This document shows positions 26,497 through 34,765 of a stretch of 60,980 nucleotides of DNA, piece after piece (positions within the stretch are counted from its first letter, which is position 1; every line of letters begins with the position of its first letter). The notes below the pieces were generated by a model, which saw nothing but the letters and a program-made list of their open reading frames with translations, was not told the DNA's origin and did not search any database. A program made the position numbers and the translations under genes. The DNA is from Ignavibacteria bacterium (GTDB taxonomy: Bacteria > Bacteroidota > Ignavibacteria > Ignavibacteriales > SURF-24). Where the stretch lies: NCBI GenBank assembly GCA_025612375.1, contig JAAXKN010000029.1, positions 1 to 60,980 on the forward strand, given 5' to 3'.

Positions 26497-26528
26497 GAAA
26501 AGGCCCGGTCACTTGACCGGGCCTTTTC
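26497..26528. terminator. Bidirectional terminator at convergence of both operons
   Basis: A 14-15-bp stem GAAAAGGCCCGGTCA / TGACCGGGCCTTTTC with only a few loop bases and T/A runs on both sides. It stops the rightward genes and, on the other strand, the leftward genes ending with DnaE. Confidence 0.9.
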
Positions 26529-29509
26529 TAGTTTTGAACCACCGCTCCGTCCGTTAAAGCCTCTATCCGCTTGAGAAACTTCGCGTCGTTTCGCACTCCG
26601 GGCAGTAAGATGTCCTCGCCATCGTGTTTGATTACCAATACGCAGTCACCTTCATAGCGTTTTGCCATGACTGCGAGACTTAGTAACATTTGTTTGCCAC
26701 AACGGGGAGCGCGTAAAATAATTTGCTCACCGGCTGGCGTTGACTTTGGCTTTTCCTGGCGTTGCACCGGGGCTGTAAAGCCAAACTTGGCTTCATCGCA
26801 CTCGCACGTTTTCCCCTTTGCGATAGCCGTCTTGTACCGCTTTGCTTCACGCAAGACCAGATCAAACTTTTCGAGCATTTGACTGCGCACTGCGAAGCGA
26901 TCAAACGCGCCATATTCGATCATGTTCTTGATTACCGCGCTGTTGACGGCACGCGCATTCTGCACCCGTTTACAGAAATCGAGTAGCGAAGTGACCGGCC
27001 CATCCTGCCGGATACGCTCGATTTCCGCCATGCTTGCTTCGCTCAGGCGTTCGATGCAGGACAACCCGGCTAGAATTGACGGTTGGCCGTCAATCCGGCA
27101 GCTAAACCCGGCCTCACTCTCGTTCACGTCCGGCTTCAGCACCGGGATCCCCATGCGTTTTGCTACCGAGACATAGTGTGCAACCTTCACCTTATCATCA
27201 GAATGGCAAGTGAGGATAGCAGTCATATACTCAGCAGGATAGTGTAACTTAACCCACGCTGTATGATACATGAGAAGTGCATAAGCAGCAGCGTGTGATT
27301 TATTAAATCCATACCCTGCGAACTTAGCCATCAACTCATATATCTGTGAAGCAACCTTTTCGTCAACATCATTGATAACTGCACCGTCAACAAACTTATC
27401 ACGATATTGCGCCATGATCTCAGGCTTCTTTTTCCCCATCCCTTTCATCAAGCCCTCGGCTTCGATGGAGTCAAAGCCAGCCATATCCATCGCGATCCGC
27501 ATCACCTGCTCCTGATAGAGCAAGATGCCGTAAGTCGATTTCAGGATCGGCTCCAGGATCGGGTGCAAATAAGTGATTTGGGCTTTCCCGTGACGGCGTT
27601 TCATAAAGTCTTGCGCCATGCCGGATTGGAGTGGGCCAGGGCGATACAAGGCGAGGAGTGGCACCAGATCAGCGAAGCAGGTTGGCTTGAGTTGCGCCAA
27701 CATTTTGCGCATGCCATCGCTCTCTACCTGGAAAACTCCGTCCGTCTCCCCCATGGCGAGCATTTTGTAGACATCCTGATCATCGAGCGGGATGTCCTCC
27801 AATTTTAATTCTACGCCATGGAGGTCACGGATGATCTCCTGCGCCTTAGCCGCAACCGTTAGGTAGGTCACCCCAAGGAAGTCCATTTTTACTAAGCCGA
27901 TACGCTCGACGGTGCGCCAATCGAACTGCGTGGTTGGCAACGTCGAGCCTTTGCTGGCCTGCAATGGGCAAACGTCCGTCACAGGCACGCGAGAGATCAC
28001 TACTCCAGCGGCATGCGTTCCTGCGCTGCGGCACAACCCCTCAATGGTGAAAGCCTTCGTGACAACCTCTTTGGCGTGTTGATTCAGGCTGTTCCAAAGC
28101 GTCGGATCGTCTTGAAATGCTTTCTCTATACTGCCCACGTCCGGCATTTTACTGGACAGCCAGTTTGCCGTAGCAAAGTCACACCCCATGGCGCGGGCGG
28201 AATCTTTCACCGCTGCCTTTGCGCCCATGCGTCCAAAAGTGATAATCTGCGCGACGTGATCCGCGCCATACTTGTCGGAGACGTATTGTAGGATTTCACC
28301 ACGGCGGTTATCGCAGAAGTCTACATCAATATCCGGCATCTTCTTGCCGTCCACGCGCAGAAATCGCTCAAACATCAGGTCGTTGGTGATTGGCTCAACT
28401 AGCGAGATACCGAGCGAATAAGCAACGATACTGCCAGCCGCAGAACCACGCGCTTGCGCCAGGATACCACGACTACGAGCAAAGGTGATGAAATCGAGCA
28501 CCACCAGGAAGTAAGGCGCGAAGCCCTTTTTGCAAATCACGTCCAGTTCGTAGTTGAGCCGACTGAGTAGTTCCGGCGTGTAGTTCGGGTACTTGACGAC
28601 GAAACCATCAAAGGCCACCTTGCGCAGATAAACTTCCGCCTCGCTGCCGTCCGGTGTTTGGTATTCCGGGAACAGTAGTTGTTTTTCGATCTGCAAATTG
28701 CAGCGTTCGGCGACCTCTACTGTGTTGGCAAGGTATTCCGGTTGGAACAACTTGCCCATTTCTTCGCCGCTTTTCAGGTAAAGTTCGCTTGAACCGAAGC
28801 GCATACGCTTTGGATCATCAAGCGTAGTGTGCGTTTGCGTGCAAAGTAACAGCTCTTGGGTTTCGTAGCCCTGGCGATCCAGGTAATGCACGTCATTAGT
28901 GGCTACGCACTGGATAGCAAGTGCATCAGCCAGTTTTTGCAGCGCCTCGCACAACTCCTGCTGTCCGTCCAAACCGTGCATTTGCAATTCGCAATAGAAA
29001 CGATCACCAAAAATTTGTTTGCCCCATTGAAGCGCCGCTACTACACCATTCGGATCACCATGGAGGAGGGCCTGTGACGCCTCGCCCATCATGCACCCGG
29101 ACAAACAAATGATTCCATCGTGATACTCGGAGAGTAGTTCTTTATCGACCCTTGGCTTATAATAAAAGCCGTCTAGCGATGCTTTGCTAGACAGCTTAAT
29201 CAAGTTTCGGTAGCCAGTCTCATTCATCGCCAGGAGTGTTAGGTGATATGAAGAACGGTCTTCCGCCTCCTTATCTTTCATGGTGCGTCTGGCAAGGTAC
29301 GCCTCATAACCGATAATCGGCTTTATTCCTTGCTCTACGCAGGCATCATAGAACTCCACCGCGCCATACATGTTACCGTGGTCGGTGATGGCTAAAGCTG
29401 GTTGTTCCATGTCGTAGGCCGCAGCGACCAGATCGCCAATCTGCGCTGCGCCGTCAAGCAGCGAGTAGTCGGTATGCACATGTAAATGAACGAAATTGCT
29501 ATCTGTCAC
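26528..29509 (-). CDS. dnaE: DNA polymerase III alpha subunit, phage-type (DnaE)
   Basis: A 993-residue family C replicative polymerase. N-terminal PHP domain (HLHVHTDYSLLDG at about 8-20), palm motif PDIDVDFCD near residue 375 and the later catalytic region, with HhH elements in the C-terminal half. Bacterial DnaE is about 1160 residues, so the OB-fold and tau-binding C-terminal parts appear missing. No separate dnaQ or dnaN gene is recognised, so proofreading may come from the PHP domain and the clamp from the host. GTG start at 29509 is chosen since GGGGAGAA precedes it. Confidence 0.95.
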   Translation of the reverse strand: MTDSNFVHLHVHTDYSLLDGAAQIGDLVAAAYDMEQPALAITDHGNMYGAVEFYDACVEQGIKPIIGYEAYLARRTMKDKEAEDRSSYHLTLLAMNETGYRNLIKLSSKASLDGFYYKPRVDKELLSEYHDGIICLSGCMMGEASQALLHGDPNGVVAALQWGKQIFGDRFYCELQMHGLDGQQELCEALQKLADALAIQCVATNDVHYLDRQGYETQELLLCTQTHTTLDDPKRMRFGSSELYLKSGEEMGKLFQPEYLANTVEVAERCNLQIEKQLLFPEYQTPDGSEAEVYLRKVAFDGFVVKYPNYTPELLSRLNYELDVICKKGFAPYFLVVLDFITFARSRGILAQARGSAAGSIVAYSLGISLVEPITNDLMFERFLRVDGKKMPDIDVDFCDNRRGEILQYVSDKYGADHVAQIITFGRMGAKAAVKDSARAMGCDFATANWLSSKMPDVGSIEKAFQDDPTLWNSLNQHAKEVVTKAFTIEGLCRSAGTHAAGVVISRVPVTDVCPLQASKGSTLPTTQFDWRTVERIGLVKMDFLGVTYLTVAAKAQEIIRDLHGVELKLEDIPLDDQDVYKMLAMGETDGVFQVESDGMRKMLAQLKPTCFADLVPLLALYRPGPLQSGMAQDFMKRRHGKAQITYLHPILEPILKSTYGILLYQEQVMRIAMDMAGFDSIEAEGLMKGMGKKKPEIMAQYRDKFVDGAVINDVDEKVASQIYELMAKFAGYGFNKSHAAAYALLMYHTAWVKLHYPAEYMTAILTCHSDDKVKVAHYVSVAKRMGIPVLKPDVNESEAGFSCRIDGQPSILAGLSCIERLSEASMAEIERIRQDGPVTSLLDFCKRVQNARAVNSAVIKNMIEYGAFDRFAVRSQMLEKFDLVLREAKRYKTAIAKGKTCECDEAKFGFTAPVQRQEKPKSTPAGEQIILRAPRCGKQMLLSLAVMAKRYEGDCVLVIKHDGEDILLPGVRNDAKFLKRIEALTDGAVVQN

Positions 29510-29640
29510 TTCTCCCCCGTAATATGCAACATAAGCGCCGAACACAGAAAGTTGATTGTTGCTACTTGTGGATCGCTCCTAATATTAACAATTCCGCCTA
29601 CAAAGCATACAATTCCCAGTACAGCATAAATAATTTTCAT
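29506..29640 (-). CDS. Small membrane protein coupled to dnaE
   Basis: A 44-residue peptide with a hydrophobic N-terminal segment (IIYAVLGIVCFVGGIV). The ATG overlaps the upstream gene's TGA and its own TGA overlaps the dnaE GTG, with GGGGGAGAAGAG before it, so it is strongly coupled. Unknown function. Confidence 0.6.
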   Translation of the reverse strand: MKIIYAVLGIVCFVGGIVNIRSDPQVATINFLCSALMLHITGEK

Positions 29641-29864
29641 CTCTTCTCCCCCTTATATGGCGGTTTTGGCTTGAGCGCCTGTAGCCATCTTCGTAACACT
29701 AGTGCCGGATTAGTTCCCATGTTATACTCAACTGGCGGTGTGTGTTCCAGCATGACAATCACAAAGCCGTTACGCCACATCTCTTTTGTGGTTTGCACAA
29801 TCCTGCCGCAACCAAAACCAGAAACGTGAACTCGCGTGCCATCAGGCGGTAGTTTCTTGATCAT
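29637..29864 (-). CDS. Small basic protein, unknown
   Basis: A 75-residue protein, SH3-like in appearance (GTRVHVSGFGCGRIV, GFVIVMLEHTPP), with a basic C-terminus. ATGA overlap with the downstream peptide. Preceded by GGGGGTAAC. Unknown function. Confidence 0.65.
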   Translation of the reverse strand: MIKKLPPDGTRVHVSGFGCGRIVQTTKEMWRNGFVIVMLEHTPPVEYNMGTNPALVLRRWLQALKPKPPYKGEKR

Positions 29865-29884
29865 GTTACCCCCTTATTATAACA

Positions 29885-30265
29885 CTAACCAAGAACATGC
29901 GCAACAACATCCAGATGGCGAATGAGCTTGTCGATGTCTTCAGGGTCAACAGAATCCATCTCATAAACACTCTTTTTGAGATTGACTGCGCGTGAATGTT
30001 CTGCTTTGGAACCTTCGCTATTTTCATGTGGCAAGAATACAACCACATCACATAATTCTAAGATGCGTATATATCCCTCTAGCCACACGTTATCTGCGGC
30101 AATGCCGTCCATGAACGCAGAGTTAGTGTGCGGACAGATTGTTGGAAAGCCAGCGGCCCAAAGATGGGCCGCAACCAACGAAGCGCGATAGATATTCTGG
30201 CGCATAAACCAAGGCCCTCTCGCATCGCGATAAGGGCCTGCAACATATACGACCGGCTTTTTCAT
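29885..30265 (-). CDS. DUF4406 / nucleoside 2-deoxyribosyltransferase-like protein
   Basis: A 126-residue Rossmann-like protein starting with KPVVYVAGPYR, the phosphate-binding-type loop of DUF4406 / NDT-like families, then HLWAAGFPTICPHTNS and a C-terminal acidic helix. Phage copies act on nucleoside or nucleotide pools; the exact reaction is unknown. Starts at the stop of the thioredoxin gene. Confidence 0.75.
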   Translation of the reverse strand: MKKPVVYVAGPYRDARGPWFMRQNIYRASLVAAHLWAAGFPTICPHTNSAFMDGIAADNVWLEGYIRILELCDVVVFLPHENSEGSKAEHSRAVNLKKSVYEMDSVDPEDIDKLIRHLDVVAHVLG

Positions 30266-30564
30266 TACGGATTATCCCCTCTCGCCCATGCAAGAAACAG
30301 TTCTGACTTTACCTTGCCACGCAGTTCACTAATGATGCAACCGTCACGAAACAGAATGAAAGTCGGCAGGCTTTGTACGCCAAACTGTTGCACCAACTTC
30401 TCCTCCTCTTCCGCATCAACTAGATAAATGCGCAGCCAGTCAGCCCGCTCCATGATCGGATACATCGCCTTACAGGAGGAGCACCATTTGGCAGTAAAGG
30501 CCAACATCGCCAAGCCGTGAGATTCTGCGATGTTTTCTTGATAATTCTGTAATGTGAGAACCAC
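30265..30564 (-). CDS. Thioredoxin-like protein
   Basis: A 99-residue thioredoxin fold with active site WCSSC at about 27-31, followed by LPTFILFRDG with the cis-proline. It would reduce disulfides, for example in ribonucleotide reductase or polymerase complexes. The start overlaps the stop of the methyltransferase gene. The SS in the CxxC differs from the usual GP. Confidence 0.85.
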   Translation of the reverse strand: MVLTLQNYQENIAESHGLAMLAFTAKWCSSCKAMYPIMERADWLRIYLVDAEEEEKLVQQFGVQSLPTFILFRDGCIISELRGKVKSELFLAWARGDNP

Positions 30565-31154
30565 TAAATATCTCGTTTCTTTGTTTCGTTAGAAAGCTCC
30601 ACAACCGTGTAGTCACTCGGCAGATTAAAACCACTAGTAAACCAACACGAATGAAACTTGGCGCTTGACTTTTTCCCGGACTTTCCAGTTGGTGTAATGA
30701 AATCAATCCGGCGTGTCGGCACCAATATTTGGCAGTGATAATCCTTCACCGCGTCTAAAAACCACTGGCACGCTTCGCACGGGATTAAAAACGCGAACGG
30801 AAGTCCGTATTCAATCGCTTTATAGACAAACTTCTTTTTCAAAGAGAATGGCGGATTTGTCACAATCGCACCAATACGGCCCATGTTATCTAGGTGATCA
30901 GTGACAAAATTAAAACGTAACCAATCGCCGCTAATATCGCTGCCACAGACATGAAAGCCGTATGACTGTAAGCGATCATAAATTTTCCCCTCGCCAACTG
31001 CAGGCTCCCAGATATACTCCTCGCTCTCTACCACATGGCGAAGATAGGGAACAATCAAGTCCGTGGCGTAGTTGGGACTGGCGAACAAGTCCTTGCCCTG
31101 AATTACGGTAGGTGTCTCAGGCTGCGGCTGTTTTGGCTTTTGCATCAGCGGCAC
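30564..31154 (-). CDS. DNA adenine/cytosine-N4-type methyltransferase
   Basis: A 196-residue Class I methyltransferase with the amino-methylation motif TNPPF (about 99-103) and an N-terminal AdoMet region (WEPAVGEGKIYDRL). The short size without a target-recognition domain resembles phage N6A / DUF-type enzymes near Dam. Start from ATG 31154 or the in-frame ATG three codons on. Target unknown; protection from host restriction is the usual role. Confidence 0.8.
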   Translation of the reverse strand: MPLMQKPKQPQPETPTVIQGKDLFASPNYATDLIVPYLRHVVESEEYIWEPAVGEGKIYDRLQSYGFHVCGSDISGDWLRFNFVTDHLDNMGRIGAIVTNPPFSLKKKFVYKAIEYGLPFAFLIPCEACQWFLDAVKDYHCQILVPTRRIDFITPTGKSGKKSSAKFHSCWFTSGFNLPSDYTVVELSNETKKRDI

Positions 31155-31563
31155 TCCTTTGTGAAAGAATATTTATGCACTGCTCAAAAATATGCCCTAC
31201 TAAATAGGCGAACGGTTCGTCATTCTCGGTATCCGGGTTTGCGTTAATCGCCGCGTAAATGCCATTCGCGGCATGCACGCACTCATGCACCAGATCACAA
31301 ATAGTGTTTTGGCCTTTGAAGCCATCCAACCAAATCACGCGGTTCCACTTATCACGTGCCGCAAACTCCAAATAACAGCCAGTCCAGCCATCCTCATAAT
31401 TAAAAGGGATCTTGAACTTGCGCTGCATCCAGCCGTTCATTTCTTCGACCGAACCGATTACTAGCGTGCAGTCGTAACCATACACCGGCACTGAAAAAGA
31501 CTTGGTGAAGAAAGGGAGCTTACTTTCCGCATTTGTTCGCTCCGCTACGGTCGGTTTTAGCAT
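31117..31563 (-). CDS. Putative zinc metallopeptidase, phage type
   Basis: A 148-residue protein with a HExxH motif HECVHAA at about 91-97, then TENDEPFAYLVGHIFEQ, where a downstream acidic residue could complete the zinc site. Small SprT-like or gluzincin-like phage proteins share this layout. Start ATG 31563 and overlaps with both neighbouring genes. Substrate unknown. Confidence 0.65.
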   Translation of the reverse strand: MLKPTVAERTNAESKLPFFTKSFSVPVYGYDCTLVIGSVEEMNGWMQRKFKIPFNYEDGWTGCYLEFAARDKWNRVIWLDGFKGQNTICDLVHECVHAANGIYAAINANPDTENDEPFAYLVGHIFEQCINILSQRSAADAKAKTAAA

Positions 31564-32428
31564 TTGTGCTTTTTCTCCTATTCTTTGAGGTGTCTTTGTT
31601 AGCCATCAACACCCCCCTTCCGGTGCCAAGATAAGCAACCGGGATCTGCCATAATCCTTCCAGATAGTCAACAAATGCTATACTGGAAGGATGGAGCTTG
31701 TCATACTCATTAACATCACGATCTCTGGGGCTAATGTAATCCAGATAAGTAGCGATAAACGCATTCGGTCTGTTCACAAACACGGCACGTGATAGTGATT
31801 GCGCATCAAAATCGATCACTTTTCTTTCATTAGAAACAGCACGCGCTCTTACTACCATTAACACGGTCAATAAACTTAAAGGTATCCCAACTTCCGAAGA
31901 AAGCGTGTTGATGGTTGTGTCGTAAGCGGACTCCACAACCCCATTTCCGTTATAGGGTGATAACTCAAAGCCGCCTTCGCCCTCAATGATCACCTCGCCT
32001 TGTTTGGCGGCGCTGATGATCAAGCTCGTGGTATTGTCTACAATCTCAATATCGCGGTCTTTGCAGAAATTGACAAACGGTTCAAAATCCTTCACCATGG
32101 TGAAGGAGTGATATAAAGTGCAGCTACCGTCAATAATGATCCGATGGCGCAGGTTGGCATCAAACTTCGATAAGTATTGCAACTCTTCGTAAAAGACCGC
32201 CGGATTTAAACGCGTGCCCTTGCCAATGCAGAGCACCGTGTCTTCATGCTGCCAGCCGGAAGGGATAAACTCAGTGGTGTATTTATTGCCCTGCCAGTAA
32301 GTTGTCTTCGTCATGCCCGGCTTGCCGCAACGCACGTTCAACTCGCACCCTTTAGATAAACACGCTACCACATCCCCCTTGCCCTCGTGCCCATATTGGG
32401 AGCCGATAACAGCGTAAATATTTCCCAT
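31520..32428 (-). CDS. Adenylosuccinate synthetase-like protein (PurA/PurZ family)
   Basis: A 302-residue protein aligning with PurA across the P-loop-like start (IGSQYGHEGKGDVV; E. coli GTQWGDEGKG) and the FIPSG segment, and later with NRPNAFIATYLDYI and FVDYLEGLWQIPVAYLGTGRG. The catalytic Asp of PurA is His here (residue 14), and the GHT His aligns with Lys. Phage PurZ makes the succino-intermediate for 2-aminoadenine genomes and also lacks that Asp. A 25-residue Lys/Ser-rich tail follows. Function is uncertain: PurZ-like, other purine-base ligase, or regulatory. Shorter than PurA (about 430). Confidence 0.75.
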   Translation of the reverse strand: MGNIYAVIGSQYGHEGKGDVVACLSKGCELNVRCGKPGMTKTTYWQGNKYTTEFIPSGWQHEDTVLCIGKGTRLNPAVFYEELQYLSKFDANLRHRIIIDGSCTLYHSFTMVKDFEPFVNFCKDRDIEIVDNTTSLIISAAKQGEVIIEGEGGFELSPYNGNGVVESAYDTTINTLSSEVGIPLSLLTVLMVVRARAVSNERKVIDFDAQSLSRAVFVNRPNAFIATYLDYISPRDRDVNEYDKLHPSSIAFVDYLEGLWQIPVAYLGTGRGVLMANKDTSKNRRKSTNAKTDRSGANKCGK

Positions 32429-32452
32429 GTCTCCCCCTTTACAATGAAAACT

Positions 32453-32482
32453 GGAGGCGATAGCCGTATGGCTATCGCCTCC
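32453..32482 (-). terminator. Terminator between DUF669 and PurA-like gene
   Basis: On the minus strand, GGAGGCGATAGCC, a 4-base loop and GGCTATCGCCTCC are followed by AGTTTTC. It would lower expression of the PurA-like gene and those beyond it relative to the recombination genes. Confidence 0.8.
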
Positions 32483-32489
32483 AAACAGA

Positions 32490-32903
32490 TTACACCTCTT
32501 CGCTAACCGGCTTGACGTGCTTCACCGAACTGCGCGGTTCACCGTTGTATACATCGTCAACAATCTGCAGAAGCACCTCACCGCCGATTACCTGATCCAG
32601 CGTAAAGTTGACCTCCTCTCCAGCCTTGCCGAGATGCAGCGCGTTCAGAATTTCCGCAACGCGCCACAGGCCCTTTGGGGTTAAGACGGAGTAGACCTGA
32701 AACTTGCGGCCCTCATAGTCGCCATCGTTGATCATGAATTTCCAGACCCACATCCGGTTGCCGCTGTTCTGCGAAACGGTCTTTTCCAGACCAATCACTT
32801 CCGCAGGATAGGTACCGGCAGGGATTTTACCCTGCTCCTCAACCTGCGTCAAATCTACGGAAAAGCCGTCCTCAGAACCGCCGCCAAAAGGATTACCAGC
32901 CAT
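32490..32903 (-). CDS. DUF669 protein (ssDNA-binding-like)
   Basis: A 137-residue protein with the DUF669 pattern: N-terminal Gly-rich segment, GTYPAEVIGLEKTVSQNSGN, MWVWKFMINDGDYEGRKF, then a C-terminal beta part. Phage DUF669 proteins lie beside Sak4-type ATPases and act as single-stranded DNA binding partners. Same order here. Confidence 0.8.
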   Translation of the reverse strand: MAGNPFGGGSEDGFSVDLTQVEEQGKIPAGTYPAEVIGLEKTVSQNSGNRMWVWKFMINDGDYEGRKFQVYSVLTPKGLWRVAEILNALHLGKAGEEVNFTLDQVIGGEVLLQIVDDVYNGEPRSSVKHVKPVSEEV

Positions 32904-32917
32904 TACACTGCTCTTTT

Positions 32918-33712
32918 CTACTTGCCAAGATTAGCAAGATTTTCGTTCTGTTCCTCTACCTCAGAGTTGACATACATATCGTAAAGCATCGGCATCGTTG
33001 GGTTGTCAACCTTTAACCCCAACGCCTGCGAAAACTTGATGCCCCTTGTTTTGCCTTTGTATACGCCATGGTCACGAGTCATTAAGTGCCGGTTAACAAT
33101 CTCCTCCCCCTTCACCTTTGTCTCCGTGGCATACATATACCACACCGCGTCCATGTAACCCTGAACCGCCAAGCATAGCTTTTTGGTCATTGCCGGGTGG
33201 ATCTCCGACAACTGATCCTTGCCGTCCTCCGACTTGCTGTATTCTTCGGCTGGCAAGGCAGTGGCGATAAAGTTCATCGGCAGTTCTTTATACCAGCGAG
33301 TAATGCGCTTGAGCATAGCGGTAGACTTTTTATAGTCCTGCTGGTATATATCATCCAGCTTATTCGGGTTGCGCTCCCTGACGATCTCTTCCAAGTTAAT
33401 CGTCTGCAATTCCGTCAGAGAGTCAATCACGACCGTGCGCACTTTGGCGTATTCCTTGTCGTGATTGTAGAGCTTCCAGAAAATATCCTCCACTTCTTGC
33501 GTATTATGAATGTCGATAGCGCGAATGTCTGAGCTATGCGCCACGGACATCAAGCCGCCTTCAATGTTCAGCACTAGCACTTCGGTCATTTTCGGATGAT
33601 ATTGGGCTGAAGCGGCAAGGATCGTCTTGCCGCAGCCAGGGTTTCCGTAAATGAGCAAGTTAAACCCCTTCGCCATCACTTGATCGGGGGTTACAATATA
33701 GCTATTTGGCAT
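32918..33712 (-). CDS. Sak4-like RecA-type ATPase
   Basis: A 264-residue AAA/RecA-like ATPase with Walker A GNPGCGKT at about 23-30 and Walker B TVVIDSLTEL at about 92. Between a nuclease and a DUF669 protein, it fits a Sak4-type single-strand annealing or strand-exchange recombinase. Overlaps the nuclease gene by 11 bases. Confidence 0.85.
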   Translation of the reverse strand: MPNSYIVTPDQVMAKGFNLLIYGNPGCGKTILAASAQYHPKMTEVLVLNIEGGLMSVAHSSDIRAIDIHNTQEVEDIFWKLYNHDKEYAKVRTVVIDSLTELQTINLEEIVRERNPNKLDDIYQQDYKKSTAMLKRITRWYKELPMNFIATALPAEEYSKSEDGKDQLSEIHPAMTKKLCLAVQGYMDAVWYMYATETKVKGEEIVNRHLMTRDHGVYKGKTRGIKFSQALGLKVDNPTMPMLYDMYVNSEVEEQNENLANLGK

Positions 33713-34706
33713 TTTTGTGGCGCTCCTCCTTCACATAATGCACAGACTTAATCCATTCCACGTCGTCGCCATCAAGGATGGCGTCACAAATCGGACAATA
33801 GTCGCAACGGTTGCAGTTGAAGCCAGTCCGCGCCATCACCGCACCGACACTACCTTCCGCAATGCCTCGCGCCGCAGGCTCAACAATGGTGCTCCAGATG
33901 CGTTGCAAGGTTTCTTCGTTGCGATAACGCTGATCCATGCTGAAAAACTTGACGTTTGACAGCTTATCTTTCATGTCCTCATAATCTAAAACGTTCAAGC
34001 CGTGCTGGATCACGAAAGTGCGATAAATATCCCAACTAGTAGTAATGTTTTCACGACTGACACTTCCATCCTTATTTAACTTCGGGATTGTCGGCAATTT
34101 ATTACGAATTTGCAAGGTTGCTGTGCCATCCACCTTGATTCCAAGCTGGTGTAATGCCGCTTGGTAGGTCGGAAGTTGCACGAACTGAGAACCGTCTTCT
34201 TCCTGAAGCGTTTTGCGCACCTTGTAGTCAAATGCCCATACTGTACCAGTGACGCGATCTCGCGCAACCCAGTCAGGGATAAACTTGTACCCTCCGGTAT
34301 AAGCCAATGGAACGATTAGAGTGCGCTCAATCAGCGGACTGCCGTTATAGGAAACAGTTTCCCAACGGTCAACGCCTATATACTCCATGGCGCGAAAAGC
34401 AAGGTGGTAAGCAAGTTCCGCTGTTTTGCGCAACTCCTGCATGCCGCCCTCTAACATGGTGCGTTTGGCGGCAGTTTCATCAATCCACTTCTCAGCCGCG
34501 TCTTTCGCGTTCTTTTGCATCATCACGCCGTCAAAAGCGGATGAATGGATAGCGGCAAGGCAAGCATGCGTAACCGTTCCAAGGTCAAGCTCAGGACTGC
34601 CGATAAGTGGTCGCAAATCCTGCTCGTAGGCAAACATCCAACGGTAGCGACAACTCAGCCACGTTGAAATTTCTGAATAACTAACTGTCCTTCCCAGGTT
34701 TTGCAT
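33702..34706 (-). CDS. Cas4/RecB-like PD-(D/E)XK nuclease
   Basis: A 334-residue protein with the nuclease core: LDLGTVTHACLA (His), an Asp around FIPDWVARDR and WAFDYKVRK (Asp-x-Lys). Four iron-sulfur-type cysteines: one near the N-terminus (WLSCRYRW) and CNRC...CPIC near the C-terminus, as in Cas4 and AddB-type nucleases. Probably makes 3' overhangs for recombination with the Sak4-like ATPase. First gene of its promoter. Confidence 0.85.
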   Translation of the reverse strand: MQNLGRTVSYSEISTWLSCRYRWMFAYEQDLRPLIGSPELDLGTVTHACLAAIHSSAFDGVMMQKNAKDAAEKWIDETAAKRTMLEGGMQELRKTAELAYHLAFRAMEYIGVDRWETVSYNGSPLIERTLIVPLAYTGGYKFIPDWVARDRVTGTVWAFDYKVRKTLQEEDGSQFVQLPTYQAALHQLGIKVDGTATLQIRNKLPTIPKLNKDGSVSRENITTSWDIYRTFVIQHGLNVLDYEDMKDKLSNVKFFSMDQRYRNEETLQRIWSTIVEPAARGIAEGSVGAVMARTGFNCNRCDYCPICDAILDGDDVEWIKSVHYVKEERHKNAK

Positions 34707-34728
34707 CCTATCCCCCTTTGTTTGTCTA

Positions 34729-34758
34729 AGTATAGCACAACAAATACTGATTTGTCAA
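34729..34758 (-). promoter_or_regulatory. Extended -10 promoter for recombination genes
   Basis: On the minus strand TTGACA (34753-34758), an 18-base spacer and TATACT (34729-34734), preceded by TGC. Drives the nuclease, Sak4, DUF669 and possibly the genes beyond the terminator. Confidence 0.85.
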
Positions 34759-34765
34759 GCGATTG

